Shown: positions 18,384-27,009 of the stretch, piece by piece
How the letters are laid out: every line of letters starts with the position of its first letter
Position numbering within the stretch: the stretch's first letter is position 1
Origin: Pedococcus sp031456495
Lineage (GTDB): Bacteria; Actinomycetota; Actinomycetes; Actinomycetales; Dermatophilaceae
NCBI RefSeq assembly: GCF_031456495.1
Contig: NZ_JAVDUW010000001.1
Location: 930,001 to 994,000, forward strand
DNA length: 64,000 bases
Reading direction: 5' to 3'
Notes under the pieces: model-generated
Seen by the model: only the letters and a program-made list of their open reading frames with translations
Databases searched by the model: none
What the model was told of the DNA's origin: nothing
Made by a program: the position numbers and the translations under genes

Positions 18384-18734
18384 TCAGCCCTCCACGACGA
18401 CGACGGCCGACGCGATCCCCGCGTCGTGGGACAACGACACGTGCAGCGCGTGCACGCCCAGCGCCTCTGCGCGGGCCGCAACGGTGCCGGAGACGACGAG
18501 GTGCGGGCGGCCGTCGTCGCCCCGGCGCACGGTGGCGTCGTGCCACTCGAGCCCGACCGGGGCGCCGAGCGCCTTGGCGAGCGCCTCCTTGGCCGCGAAA
18601 CGGGCGGCGAGGGAGTTGAGCGGCAGCGAGCACTCCTCCTCGGTGAAGAGGCGGTCGCGCAGCGCCGGGGTGCGCTCGAGCGTCGCCCCGAAGCGCTCCA
18701 CGTCGACGACGTCGATCCCGACGCCGACGATCAC
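18384..18734 (-). CDS. acpS: Holo-[acyl-carrier-protein] synthase
   Basis: 116 residues. Transfers 4'-phosphopantetheine from CoA to apo-ACP. The magnesium-binding motif GIDVVDVERF opens the protein, RFAAKEALAKALG follows near residue 45, and LHVSLSHDAGIASAVVVVE closes it. GTG at 18734 gives the usual MIVGVGID start. Sits between glmS and nnr, the common actinobacterial arrangement. Confidence 0.95.
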   Translation of the reverse strand: MIVGVGIDVVDVERFGATLERTPALRDRLFTEEECSLPLNSLAARFAAKEALAKALGAPVGLEWHDATVRRGDDGRPHLVVSGTVAARAEALGVHALHVSLSHDAGIASAVVVVEG

Positions 18735-18792
18735 CGCGAGCGCCCCGAGGGGCTGCCCGCAGTGCTGCGGGTGGAGCGCCGGGGCATGCCGG

Positions 18793-20652
18793 TCACTCGA
18801 CGGTGACGCTCTTGGCGAGGTTTCGGGGCTGGTCGACGTCGAGGCCCTTGGCCGTCGACAGGTGCAGCGCGAAGACCTGCAGCGGCACGACGGTCAGCAG
18901 CGGCGCGAGCAGCGGCGACGTCTGCGGCACCCGGATCACCTCGTCGGCGAACGGCACCACGTCCTCGTCGCCCTCCTCGGCGATGACGAGGGTGCGGGCG
19001 CCGCGGGCGCGGATCTCCTGGATGTTGGAGACGACCTTCTTGTGCAGCTCGTGCGGCGTGCCCGGGCCGGGGACGACGATGAACACCGGCTGGCCGGCGT
19101 CGATGAGCGCGATGGGCCCGTGCTTGAGCTCCCCGGCGGCGAAGCCCTCGGCGTGGATGTAGGCGAGCTCCTTGAGCTTGAGCGCGCCCTCCATCGCGAC
19201 CGGGTAGCCGACGTTGCGGCCGAGGAACAGGACCGAGCGCGTGTCGGCCATGAACCGGGCGATCTCCTTGACGCGGTCCATCCGGCCGAGCAGCTCCTCG
19301 AGCTTGGCCGGGACCTCGTGCAGCTCCTTCATCACGGCCTGCGCGTCGTCGGCGAAGGTGCCGCCGCGCAGCTGCGCGAGGTAGAGGCCGAGCACGTAGC
19401 AGGCGGTGATCTGGGCGAGGAACGCCTTGGTGGACGCGACGGCGATCTCGGGCCCGGCGTGGGTGTAGAGCACCGCGTCGGACTCGCGCGGGATGGTCGA
19501 GCCGTGGGTGTTGCAGATGCTCAGGGTGAGCGCGCCCAGCTCGCGGGCGTGCTTGACGGCCATGAGCGTGTCCATGGTCTCGCCGGACTGGCTGATCGAG
19601 ACGACGAGGGTGCGCTCGCTGGCGATCGGGTCGGAGTAGCGGAACTCGTGCGCGAGGGACACCTCGACCGGGATGCGGGTCCAGTGCTCGATGGCGTACT
19701 TGGCGACCATCCCGGCGTATGCCGCGGTGCCGCACGCCACGATGATGATGCGGTCGACCTGGGTGAGCTGCTCCTCGGTGATCGACATGTCGTCGAGCAC
19801 GAGCCGGCCCTCGGAGTCGGTGCGCCCGAGCAACGTGTCGCCGACGGCGTGCGGCTGCTCGTGGATCTCCTTCTCCATGAAGGTCGGGTAGCCGCCCTTC
19901 TCGGCAGCCGCGGCGTCCCAGGTCACCTCGTAGTGGGTGCCGTCGGCCGGGGTGCCGTCGAAGTTGGTCACCTCGTAGGAGTCAGGGGTGATCGTGACGA
20001 TCTGGTCCTGGCCGAGCTCCAGGGCGTTGCGGGTGTGGCCGATGAAGGCGGCGACGTCCGAGCCGAGGAAGTTCTCGCCCTCGCCGAGGCCCACGACGAG
20101 CGGGCTGTTGCGGCGGGCGCCGACGACGACGCCGGGGCTGTCGGCGTGCACGGCGAGGAGCGTGAACGCGCCCTCGAGCCGGTTGACGACACCGCGCATC
20201 GCCTCGGTCAGGTCGCCCGTCCTGGCGTACTCGCGGGCCACGAGGTGGGCCGCGACCTCGGTGTCGGTCTCGCTGTCGAAGGTCACGCCGTCGCGCTGGA
20301 GCTCGCCCTTGAGCGCGTGGAAGTTCTCGATGATGCCGTTGTGGATGAGCGCGAGCTTGCCGTCGTCGCCACCACGGTGCGGGTGCGCGTTCTGGTCGGT
20401 GGGGCCGCCGTGCGTGGCCCACCGGGTGTGGCCGATGCCGGTGGTGGCTCCTGGGAGCTCGTCGGCGTCGAGCGCGCCCTGGAGGTTCACGAGCTTGCCC
20501 GCGCGCTTCTCCGTGGCCACGCCGCCCTCGGTCACGAGCGCGACGCCCGCCGAGTCGTAGCCGCGGTACTCGAGCCGCGCCAGCCCCTCCATGACGACGT
20601 CGAGCGCCTTGCCGTCGGCGTTCGGCCCGACGTATCCCACGATTCCGCACAT
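18793..20652 (-). CDS. glmS: Glutamine-fructose-6-phosphate aminotransferase (isomerizing)
   Basis: 619 residues. Makes glucosamine-6-phosphate, the entry to peptidoglycan amino sugars. Cys2 of MCGIVGYVG is the glutaminase nucleophile after Met removal; HTRWATHGGPT and the HNGIIENF segment complete the N-terminal domain. Two SIS domains follow (IIIVACGTAAYAGMVAKYA and VLFLGRNVGYPVAMEGALKL), and the protein ends DQPRNLAKSVTVE. I see no glmS-ribozyme-like sequence upstream. It diverges from coaA across 57 bases. Confidence 0.97.
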   Translation of the reverse strand: MCGIVGYVGPNADGKALDVVMEGLARLEYRGYDSAGVALVTEGGVATEKRAGKLVNLQGALDADELPGATTGIGHTRWATHGGPTDQNAHPHRGGDDGKLALIHNGIIENFHALKGELQRDGVTFDSETDTEVAAHLVAREYARTGDLTEAMRGVVNRLEGAFTLLAVHADSPGVVVGARRNSPLVVGLGEGENFLGSDVAAFIGHTRNALELGQDQIVTITPDSYEVTNFDGTPADGTHYEVTWDAAAAEKGGYPTFMEKEIHEQPHAVGDTLLGRTDSEGRLVLDDMSITEEQLTQVDRIIIVACGTAAYAGMVAKYAIEHWTRIPVEVSLAHEFRYSDPIASERTLVVSISQSGETMDTLMAVKHARELGALTLSICNTHGSTIPRESDAVLYTHAGPEIAVASTKAFLAQITACYVLGLYLAQLRGGTFADDAQAVMKELHEVPAKLEELLGRMDRVKEIARFMADTRSVLFLGRNVGYPVAMEGALKLKELAYIHAEGFAAGELKHGPIALIDAGQPVFIVVPGPGTPHELHKKVVSNIQEIRARGARTLVIAEEGDEDVVPFADEVIRVPQTSPLLAPLLTVVPLQVFALHLSTAKGLDVDQPRNLAKSVTVE

Positions 20653-20709
20653 GGGAAGCAGCGTAACGGCCGCCCGGCCTGCCGCACGCCACCGGCACCG
20701 TGGGCCACA

Positions 20710-21681
20710 ATGGCGCGCGTGACCCACCCCGCAGGCGGCACCTCCACCCTTCCCTCCCCCTATGTGGAGCTCGACCGGGAGGCCTGGGCGCGACTGCGCG
20801 AGAACCAGCCGCTCAGCCTGACGGCGGCCGACGTCGCCCGGGTGCGCGGGCTCGGCGACCGGATCGACCTCGTCGAGGTCGAGGAGGTCTACCTGCCGCT
20901 GTCCCGGCTGCTCAACTTCTACGTCGGCGCCACCGCGGGGCTGCACCGGATCACGTCCGACTTCCTCGGGGAGCGGCCCGCCAAGACCCCGTTCGTCATC
21001 GGTGTCGCGGGGTCGGTGGCCGTGGGCAAGTCCACCACGGCCCGCCTGCTCAAGGAGCTGCTGTCGCGGTGGCCGGGCACGCCGGAGGTCGAGCTCGTGA
21101 CGACCGACGGCTTCCTCTATCCCAATGCAGAGCTCGAGCGACGGAACCTGTTGCAGCGCAAGGGTTTCCCCGAGTCGTACGACCGCCGGGCCCTGCTGCG
21201 CTTCGTCGCCGAGGTGAAGTCGGGCCGCGCCGAGGTCACCGCACCCGTCTACTCGCACCTGACGTACGACATCGTCCCCGACGAGCAGATCGTGGTGCGC
21301 CAGCCCGACGTGCTCATCGTCGAGGGGCTCAACGTCCTGCAGGCGCCGCGCATCCACGAGGACGGTCGCACCGGCCTGGCCGTGAGCGACTTCTTCGACT
21401 TCTCGGTCTACGTCGACGCCCGGCTCGAGGACATCCGGGAGTGGTACGTCGACCGCTTCCTGCGGCTCCGCCAGACCGCCTTCGCCGACCCCGGCTCCTA
21501 CTTCCACCGCTACGCCGTGCTCTCCGACGAGGAGGCGCGTGCGACGGCCCTGCGGATCTGGACCGAGATCAACGAGGTCAACCTGCGCGAGAACGTCCTG
21601 CCCACGCGCAGCCGCGCCACCCTGGTGCTGGCCAAGGGCCGCGACCACGGCGTCCGCCGCGTCCGCCTGCGCAAGCTCTGA
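20710..21681 (+). CDS. coaA: Type I pantothenate kinase
   Basis: 323 residues. First committed step of CoA synthesis. The P-loop is GVAGSVAVGKSTTARLL near residues 96-112; the family signatures TTDGFLYPN, KGFPESYD, YSHLTYDIV and VEGLNVLQ follow. ATG at 20710 begins MARVTHPAGG; GTG at 20719 is an in-frame alternative. The frame stays open far upstream but that is antisense to glmS. It diverges from glmS with a 57-base spacer. Confidence 0.96.
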   Translation: MARVTHPAGGTSTLPSPYVELDREAWARLRENQPLSLTAADVARVRGLGDRIDLVEVEEVYLPLSRLLNFYVGATAGLHRITSDFLGERPAKTPFVIGVAGSVAVGKSTTARLLKELLSRWPGTPEVELVTTDGFLYPNAELERRNLLQRKGFPESYDRRALLRFVAEVKSGRAEVTAPVYSHLTYDIVPDEQIVVRQPDVLIVEGLNVLQAPRIHEDGRTGLAVSDFFDFSVYVDARLEDIREWYVDRFLRLRQTAFADPGSYFHRYAVLSDEEARATALRIWTEINEVNLRENVLPTRSRATLVLAKGRDHGVRRVRLRKL

Positions 21682-21704
21682 CCCGGCATCCCCCACGGGC
21701 GGCC

Positions 21705-21787
21705 GCACGAACCCCTGCTGGGCCGGCACGAACCTCTGCTAGCAGAGGTTCGTGCACTCAGCACAGGGCGCAACGTGTGCTGAGTGC
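21705..21787. repeat. Cluster of intergenic palindromes between coaA and fumC
   Basis: Three copies of a 15-base half-site, GCACGAACCYCTGCT: 21705-21719 direct, 21726-21740 direct and 21741-21755 inverted. The last two form an uninterrupted 30-base perfect palindrome (21726-21755). A 12-bp stem, GCACTCAGCACA (21754-21765) with TGTGCTGAGTGC (21776-21787), overlaps its edge. No T-run follows. It may terminate coaA, or be a REP-like element. Confidence 0.85.
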
Positions 21788-21844
21788 GCCAAGGTCCGCT
21801 GAGCGAAGGGCGCGGGGTCCGATCAGCCGGGTAATGATGGGGGT

Positions 21845-23284
21845 ATGCCGAGTGCTTCCGACAGCGCCCAGACCGCACCTGCCGACGCCGACCCGCCGCG
21901 CACCCGCACCGAGCACGACTCGATGGGGGACGTCGAGGTACCGGCCGACGCCCTCTGGGGGGCGCAGACCGCCCGGGCGGTCGAGAACTTCCCGATCTCC
22001 GGCCAGCCCGTCCCCGCCGGGGTCGTCCACGCCCTGGCCCAGCTCAAGGCGGCCGCGGCCGAGGTGAACGCCGAGCTCGGCGTGCTGGACGAGCCGCGCG
22101 CCGAGGCGATCGCCGCCGCGGCCCGCGAGGTGGCGGCCGGCGAGCACGACGACCAGTTCCCCGTCGACGTCTTCCAGACCGGCTCGGGCACCTCGACCAA
22201 CATGAACGTCAACGAGGTCGTCGCCCGGCTGGCGCACCTCGCCACCGGGCTCGACGTCCACCCCAACGACCACGTCAACGCGGGCCAGTCGAGCAACGAC
22301 ACGTTCCCCAGTGCGCTGCGGGTCGCCGCCACACTGGCCGCCACGCAGGACCTCGCCCCCGCCCTGCTCCACCTGGCGACGGCACTGCGCCGCAAGGAGT
22401 CGGAGTTCGCGGACGTCGTCAAGGCCGGCCGCACCCACCTCATGGACGCCGTGCCCGTCACCCTCGGCCAGGAGTTCGGCGGCTACGCGCGGCAGGTCGA
22501 GCTGGGTGCCGAGCGCGTGCTGGTCGGCGCGCAGGCCACGGCGGAGCTCCCCCTGGGCGGGACGGCCGCCGGCACCGGGCTCAACGCCGCGCCCGGCTTC
22601 GCCGCCGCCGTGATCGAACGGGTCAGCGCCCAGACCGGGGTCGCCTTCCGGGAGGCGGCCGACCACTTCGAGGCGCAGTCCGCCCAGGACGCGGTGGTCG
22701 AGCTCAGCGGTGCGATGCGGGTCGTGGCCGTGAGCCTGACCAAGATCTGCAACGACCTGCGCTGGATGTCCTCGGGCCCGCGCAGCGGCCTCGGCGAGAT
22801 CCACCTGCCCGACCTGCAGCCGGGCTCGAGCATCATGCCCGGCAAGGTGAACCCGGTCCTGCCCGAGGCGACCCTCATGGTCTGTGCCCAGGTCATCGGT
22901 CACGACACGACCGCCACCATCGCCGGGGCGTCGGGGGCGTTCGAGCTCAACGTCATGCTGCCGGTCCTGGCACGCACCGTCCTCGAGTCGGCCTCGCTGC
23001 TCGCCGCGGCCACGCGGGTGCTGGCCGACCGGTGCGTCGACGGCATCACGGCCGACCGGGACCGTGCGCGCGAGCTGGCCGAGGGGTCGCCGTCGATCGT
23101 GACGCCGCTCAACCGCTTCATCGGCTACGAGGCGGCAGCGGCCGTGGCCAAGCAGTCGATCGCCGAGCGGCGGTCGATCCGCGACATCGTCGTCGAGCGC
23201 GGGCACGTCGAGCGCGGCGAGCTCACCGAGGAGCAGCTCGACGAGGCCCTCGACGTCCTGCGCATGGCCCGCCCACCCCGCTGA
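21845..23284 (+). CDS. fumC: Fumarate hydratase, class II
   Basis: 479 residues. Interconverts fumarate and malate in the TCA cycle. The superfamily signature loop GSSIMPGKVNPVLPE (about residues 330-344), SGTSTNMNVNEV and NAGQSSNDTFPSALR are intact. The first ~20 residues are a disordered Ala/Asp/Pro-rich extension. The start codon itself lies inside a GTATGCCG octamer (21843-21850). ATG at 21845 is kept although its ribosome site is weak. It ends at a strong bidirectional terminator. Confidence 0.96.
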   Translation: MPSASDSAQTAPADADPPRTRTEHDSMGDVEVPADALWGAQTARAVENFPISGQPVPAGVVHALAQLKAAAAEVNAELGVLDEPRAEAIAAAAREVAAGEHDDQFPVDVFQTGSGTSTNMNVNEVVARLAHLATGLDVHPNDHVNAGQSSNDTFPSALRVAATLAATQDLAPALLHLATALRRKESEFADVVKAGRTHLMDAVPVTLGQEFGGYARQVELGAERVLVGAQATAELPLGGTAAGTGLNAAPGFAAAVIERVSAQTGVAFREAADHFEAQSAQDAVVELSGAMRVVAVSLTKICNDLRWMSSGPRSGLGEIHLPDLQPGSSIMPGKVNPVLPEATLMVCAQVIGHDTTATIAGASGAFELNVMLPVLARTVLESASLLAAATRVLADRCVDGITADRDRARELAEGSPSIVTPLNRFIGYEAAAAVAKQSIAERRSIRDIVVERGHVERGELTEEQLDEALDVLRMARPPR

Positions 23285-23307
23285 CCCTCGGCACACCCCT
23301 GCCGGAC

Positions 23308-23346
23308 ACGACGAGGGCCGCACCCGGTGGGTGCGGCCCTCGTCGT
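23308..23346. terminator. Bidirectional terminator between fumC and the secreted transglycosylase-like gene
   Basis: An 18-bp perfect stem (23308-23325 with 23329-23346) and a GGT loop, placed between convergent genes, 24 bases after the fumC stop. Confidence 0.92.
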
Positions 23347-23362
23347 GGTTCGGGGTGGTGGC

Positions 23363-24112
23363 TCAGTACCAGTGCGGGCTGCGGCTCTGCCAGGCGCTCC
23401 ACGCGCCGCAGGGGGTGCCGTAGGAGGACTTGATGTACTGCAGGCCCCACTTGATCTGGGTGACCGGGTTGGTCTGCCAGTCGTCGGCCACGGTCGCCAT
23501 CTTCGAGCCCGGGAGGGACTGCGGGATGCCGTAGGCGCCGGACGAGGAGTTCGTGGCGGTCCAGCGCCAGCCCGACTCACCCATCCAGAGGTTGTCCAGG
23601 CAGCTCCACTGGCCGTCACCGAAGCCGTAGTCGCCCATCAGCGCACGGGCAGCGGCCCGCGGGTCCTTCTGGGCGTTCGCCAGCAGCGCCTGCTTCTTGG
23701 CCTCGAGCGCCTGGCGCGCCTTGTCGCGGGCCACCTGCTCGGCGCGGTCGCGACGGGCCTTCTCGGCCGCGGCCTGCGCGGCCAGGGCGGCGACGCGGTC
23801 CTTCTCCTGCGCGGCGGCGATGCTGGTGTTGGTCTCGTTGCGGTCCGCAGCGAGGCGCGCGGTGTCCTCGATCTGGTTGTCGGACTGCTCGTTGGCCTGC
23901 TCGATCGCCTCGCTGCTCACGGTGAACGCAGCGGTGCCGGTCTGGCGACCGTCGGTGGCCTGGTAGCCGGCCGCGGTGGTCGCGACGACGGCGAGCAGCA
24001 GGCTCGAGGTCACGGCGGGGCGACGGACGGCCCGGACGAGACCGGAGGAACGGGAGGCTGACCTGCCTTGGCGCGGCACGTTGCGGTGCCGCCCCTGGTA
24101 GGGCTGACTCAT
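23363..24112 (-). CDS. Secreted lytic-transglycosylase-like protein with coiled coil
   Basis: 249 residues. A basic N-terminus and hydrophobic helix (about 34-54, SSLLLAVVATTAAGY) mark export or anchoring. A charged Ala/Glu/Lys/Arg-rich coiled coil spans about 75-145. The C-terminal ~90 residues (WSCLDNLWMGESGWRW, SSSGAYGIPQSLPGSKM, QIKWGLQYIKSSYGTPCGAW) match the SLT-like domain of actinobacterial resuscitation-type and transglycosylase-like proteins, with Glu in GESGW the likely acid. ATG at 24112 has GGAGGA eight bases upstream. Confidence 0.87.
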   Translation of the reverse strand: MSQPYQGRHRNVPRQGRSASRSSGLVRAVRRPAVTSSLLLAVVATTAAGYQATDGRQTGTAAFTVSSEAIEQANEQSDNQIEDTARLAADRNETNTSIAAAQEKDRVAALAAQAAAEKARRDRAEQVARDKARQALEAKKQALLANAQKDPRAAARALMGDYGFGDGQWSCLDNLWMGESGWRWTATNSSSGAYGIPQSLPGSKMATVADDWQTNPVTQIKWGLQYIKSSYGTPCGAWSAWQSRSPHWY

Positions 24113-24210
24113 GTACGAATTCCTCCAAGAAGCCACGGGAGGATGGCCTCATCGATGTCGGGGGGACATGCCGCCCGACCGACGCGGGGGCCTGGCGTTA
24201 TGAAACCGAG

Positions 24211-24241
24211 ACTTTAACCGAACTTTGCCTGCGATCTCCAA
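24211..24241 (-). promoter_or_regulatory. Candidate promoter in the AT-richer leader of the transglycosylase-like gene
   Basis: On the minus strand TTGGAG (24241-24236), 19 bases, TAAAGT (24216-24211). The surrounding 24196-24290 is clearly less G+C-rich than the rest. The ~100-base leader to the ATG at 24112 has no riboswitch I can recognise. The remaining spacer to 24410 holds the 24-bp duplication and the PhoH terminator. Confidence 0.3.
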
Positions 24242-24315
24242 CTACCCCCAGGTTTCTGGGACGGATGTGACCAATGAGGCGAAGAAGTCATCCCTTTGAC
24301 CGAGGCACTTCGGGG

Positions 24316-24363
24316 GCGAAGGTGCTGCACGCACCGGTGGCGAAGGTGCTGCACGCACTGGTG
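24316..24363. repeat. Tandem duplication of 24 bp
   Basis: Two adjacent 24-base copies (24316-24339 and 24340-24363) differing at one position; each contains GGTGCTGCACGCAC. They lie just beyond the PhoH terminator hairpin in the spacer to the divergently placed transglycosylase-like gene. Confidence 0.85.
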
Positions 24364-24391
24364 GCGCACCGCTCGGGAGCGGCGCGCCACC
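24360..24391 (-). terminator. Terminator-like hairpin after the PhoH-like gene
   Basis: GGTGGCGC (24360-24367) pairs with GCGCCACC (24384-24391), with an inner CGCTC/GAGCG stem. It begins about 20 bases past the stop codon at 24411. Confidence 0.6.
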
Positions 24392-24410
24392 GGTGGTCGT
24401 CCGTGCGCCC

Positions 24411-25820
24411 TCAGACCTCCAGGCCCTCGAGCAGGTCGGTGACCAGCGCCGCGATCGGGCTGCGCTCGCTGCGGGTCAGCGTCACGTGGGCGAACAGCGG
24501 GTGACCCTTGAGTGCCTCGATCACGGCCGCGACGCCGTCGTGACGCCCCACCCGCAGGTTGTCGCGCTGGGCGACGTCGTGGGTGAGCACCACGCGGGAG
24601 TTCTGCCCGACCCGGGACAGCACGGTGAGCAGGACGTTGCGCTCGAGGCTCTGCGCCTCGTCCACGATGACGAACGCGTCGTGCAGCGAGCGACCGCGGA
24701 TGTGGGTCAGGGGCAGCACCTCGAGCATGCCGCGGTCCATGACCTCCTCGACCACCTCGTGCGAGACCAGCGCGCCGAGCGTGTCGAAGACGGCCTGGGC
24801 CCAGGGCCCCATCTTCTCCTGCTCGCTGCCCGGGAGGTACCCGAGCTCCTGGCCGCCCACGGCATACAGGGGACGGAAGACGACCACCTTGCGCTGCTGG
24901 CGGCGCTCCATCACGGCCTCGAGCCCGGCGCACAGCGCGAGCGCCGACTTCCCGGTGCCGGCGCGGCCGCCGAGGCTGATGATGCCGACGTCGGGGTCGA
25001 GCAGGAGGTCCAGGGCGATGCGCTGCTCGGCACTGCGGCCGTGCAGCCCGAACGCGTCGCGGTCGCCACGGACCAGCCGCACCTGCTTGTCGGCACCCAC
25101 GCGCCCCAGACCGCTTCCCCGCGGCGAGAGCAGCACGAGCCCGGTGTGGCACGGCAGCTCGGCGGCAGCCTCGCTCTCCAGCCGGCCGTGCTCGTAGAGG
25201 GTGTCCATCTCCTCGACGGTGACGTCGAGCTCGGCCATGCCGGTCCACCCGGAGTCGACGACGGCGAGCTCGGCGCGGTACTCCTCGGCCTGCATGCCGA
25301 CGGCGGAGGCCTTGACCCGCATGGGCAGGTCCTTGCTGACGACCGTGACGTCGTGGCCCTCGAGCGAGAGGTTCTTGGCGACCGCCAGGATGCGGGTGTC
25401 GTTGTCGCCGAGGCGGAACCCGGCCGGCAGGCTCGTCGGGTCGGTGTGGTTGAGCTCGACGCGCAGCGTGCCGCCGTCCTCGCCCACCTTCACCGGCGCG
25501 TCGAGACGCCCCTCGCGGACCCGCAGGTCGTCCAGCAGCCGCAGCGCCTGGCGGGCGAAGTAGCCCAGCTCCGGGTGGTGCCGCTTGCCCTCGAGCTCGG
25601 TGACGACCACGACCGGCAGGACGACCTCGTGCTCGGCGAACCGCATCATGGCGCGCGGGTCGGAGAGCAGCACCGACGTGTCGAGGACGAACGTGCGGTG
25701 GGCCGGTTTGCGGCGGGACGCGGCGCTCGTGGCGCTCGGGTCGGCCTGGGCGGGCGCCGTGTCGCGCGCGGCGGAGCGGGCGCGACGGGTGGAGTCGGGA
25801 GTCGAAGCGTTCGAGGCCAA
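24411..25820 (-). CDS. PIN-domain / PhoH-like ATPase (PhoH2-type)
   Basis: 469 residues. An N-terminal PIN nuclease domain (about 43-190: FVLDTSVLLSDP, VTELEGKR, NDTRILAVAKNL, VSKDLPMRVKA) is fused to a PhoH P-loop ATPase (Walker A GGRAGTGKSALAL near residue 285; DEA in VIVDEAQSLERN). PhoH2 proteins of this architecture are ATP-dependent RNA helicase/nucleases related to VapC toxins. The frame is open to 26039, but TTG at 25820 is preferred: GAGGAGAG lies upstream at good spacing and the next residues begin a Ser/Thr/Ala linker. ATG/GTG options nearby are poorer. Confidence 0.9.
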   Translation of the reverse strand: MASNASTPDSTRRARSAARDTAPAQADPSATSAASRRKPAHRTFVLDTSVLLSDPRAMMRFAEHEVVLPVVVVTELEGKRHHPELGYFARQALRLLDDLRVREGRLDAPVKVGEDGGTLRVELNHTDPTSLPAGFRLGDNDTRILAVAKNLSLEGHDVTVVSKDLPMRVKASAVGMQAEEYRAELAVVDSGWTGMAELDVTVEEMDTLYEHGRLESEAAAELPCHTGLVLLSPRGSGLGRVGADKQVRLVRGDRDAFGLHGRSAEQRIALDLLLDPDVGIISLGGRAGTGKSALALCAGLEAVMERRQQRKVVVFRPLYAVGGQELGYLPGSEQEKMGPWAQAVFDTLGALVSHEVVEEVMDRGMLEVLPLTHIRGRSLHDAFVIVDEAQSLERNVLLTVLSRVGQNSRVVLTHDVAQRDNLRVGRHDGVAAVIEALKGHPLFAHVTLTRSERSPIAALVTDLLEGLEV

Positions 25821-26106
25821 TGTCTCTCCTCGGCACAGCGCGCCGGCCGGCGCAGTGCGCCTACTCGCGAACCAGGTGCCGGGACCACGCCCACCCACGG
25901 ATGGGCCGGGTCCGACCCTCCGTCCGGAGCTGAGTTCGCCCCATGTGGTGGACCTCCCGAACGCCGGACGGGTGCCCTGCGTCAGCGCTGACGCTACGGC
26001 TCGCGCGGGCCCGCGACGCGCAGGATCGCGGCGTGTCACACAGAGTTAACCCGTTGGCCCGAGGCCGTCCCCCACCGTTCGTGCAGCAGCCGCCGGCGGC
26101 CAGCCC

Positions 26107-26164
26107 CCGCTGAGCCCTTGTTCGGCGGCTAGCCGCCGCTGAGCCCTTGTTCGGCGGCTAGCCG
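26107..26164. repeat. 29-bp tandem duplication spanning the 3' end of the Z-prenyl synthase gene
   Basis: Two perfect adjacent 29-base copies (26107-26135, 26136-26164). Each contains the palindrome CGGCGGCTAGCCGCCG (26123-26138 and 26152-26167), and the inner copy includes the gene's stop codon. The rest of the 337-base spacer between 25821 and 26157 shows no gene; the dyad may act as terminator. Confidence 0.9.
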
Positions 26165-26919
26165 CCGAAGCGGCGGTTGCGCTCGGAGTAGGCGCGCAGC
26201 GCACGGAGGAAGTCGACGTGGCGGAAGTCCGGCCAGTACGCCTCACAGAAGTAGAACTCCGAGTGCGCCGACTGCCACAGCAGGAACCCGGAGAGCCGCT
26301 GCTCCCCCGATGTGCGGATGACGAGGTCAGGGTCCGGCTGCCCCTTCGTGTAGAGGTGCTCGGCGATGTGCTCGACCTGGAGCGTCTCGGCGAGCTCCTC
26401 GATCGTCGTGCCGTTGGCCGCGTGCGCCGTCAGCATCGAGCGCACGGCGTCGGTGATCTCCTGCCGACCGCCGTACCCGACGGCGACGTTGACCGTCATC
26501 CCCTGCACGGCGGCCGTCGCGTCGGCGGCCTCCTTGAGCTTGCGCGCCGTCTCGGCGGGGAGCAGGTCCAGCGACCCCACAGGGTTGATCCGCCAGCGCT
26601 GGGTCGCCGCCAGGTCGGTGACGGCGTTCTCGATGATCGACAGCAGCGGGACGACCTCTGCCTCGGGCCGGTTGAGGTTGTCGGTCGACAGCAGCCAGAG
26701 GGTGACGACCTCGACCCGCGCCTCCTCGCACCACTCGAGGAAGTTGGCGATGTTGTCCGCGCCGGCCTGGTGCCCCTCCTTGGTCCCGTGCCCGCGGGCA
26801 GCGGCCCAGCGCCGGTTGCCGTCGAGCATCACGCCCACGTGGCGGGGAAGCGTGGCCTTGTCGAGGCGTCGCCTCAGGCGCCGTTCGTATGCCGCATACA
26901 GGAGGTCGGACAGCGCCAC
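26158..26919 (-). CDS. Isoprenyl transferase, short-chain Z-prenyl diphosphate synthase type
   Basis: 253 residues. cis-Prenyltransferase family (UppS). The catalytic Asp lies in VGVMLDGNRRWAAARG near residue 33; EVVTLWLLSTDNLNRP and the C-terminal VIRTSGEQRLSGFLLWQ follow. By length and by its mca/haemolysin-III neighbourhood it resembles the Z-farnesyl diphosphate synthase Rv1086 of M. tuberculosis, which primes decaprenyl phosphate synthesis. GTG at 26919 has GAGGAG five bases upstream. An octamer at 26887-26894 encodes part of the first helix. Confidence 0.92.
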   Translation of the reverse strand: MALSDLLYAAYERRLRRRLDKATLPRHVGVMLDGNRRWAAARGHGTKEGHQAGADNIANFLEWCEEARVEVVTLWLLSTDNLNRPEAEVVPLLSIIENAVTDLAATQRWRINPVGSLDLLPAETARKLKEAADATAAVQGMTVNVAVGYGGRQEITDAVRSMLTAHAANGTTIEELAETLQVEHIAEHLYTKGQPDPDLVIRTSGEQRLSGFLLWQSAHSEFYFCEAYWPDFRHVDFLRALRAYSERNRRFGG

Positions 26920-27009
26920 AACGACTCCTCACGTGGTCCGGGGACGACGGATCCGCCCGACCTCCCACGCTACCCCTGTCCGACCCCGACGGTGCGGCAG
27001 GATGACCCC

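Noticed and set aside
18793..20709. glmS ribozyme upstream of glmS
   Set aside because: The 57-base spacer to coaA is too short and has no matching sequence; the ribozyme is known from Firmicutes.
24316..24363. CRISPR-like array from the 24-bp duplication
   Set aside because: Only two adjacent copies without spacers; nothing resembling cas genes is in the window.
24113..24410. c-di-AMP (ydaO-type) riboswitch before the transglycosylase-like gene
   Set aside because: Such genes often carry one in actinobacteria, but I could not find the conserved GGGGTGAA-type core or the expected stems in the short leader.
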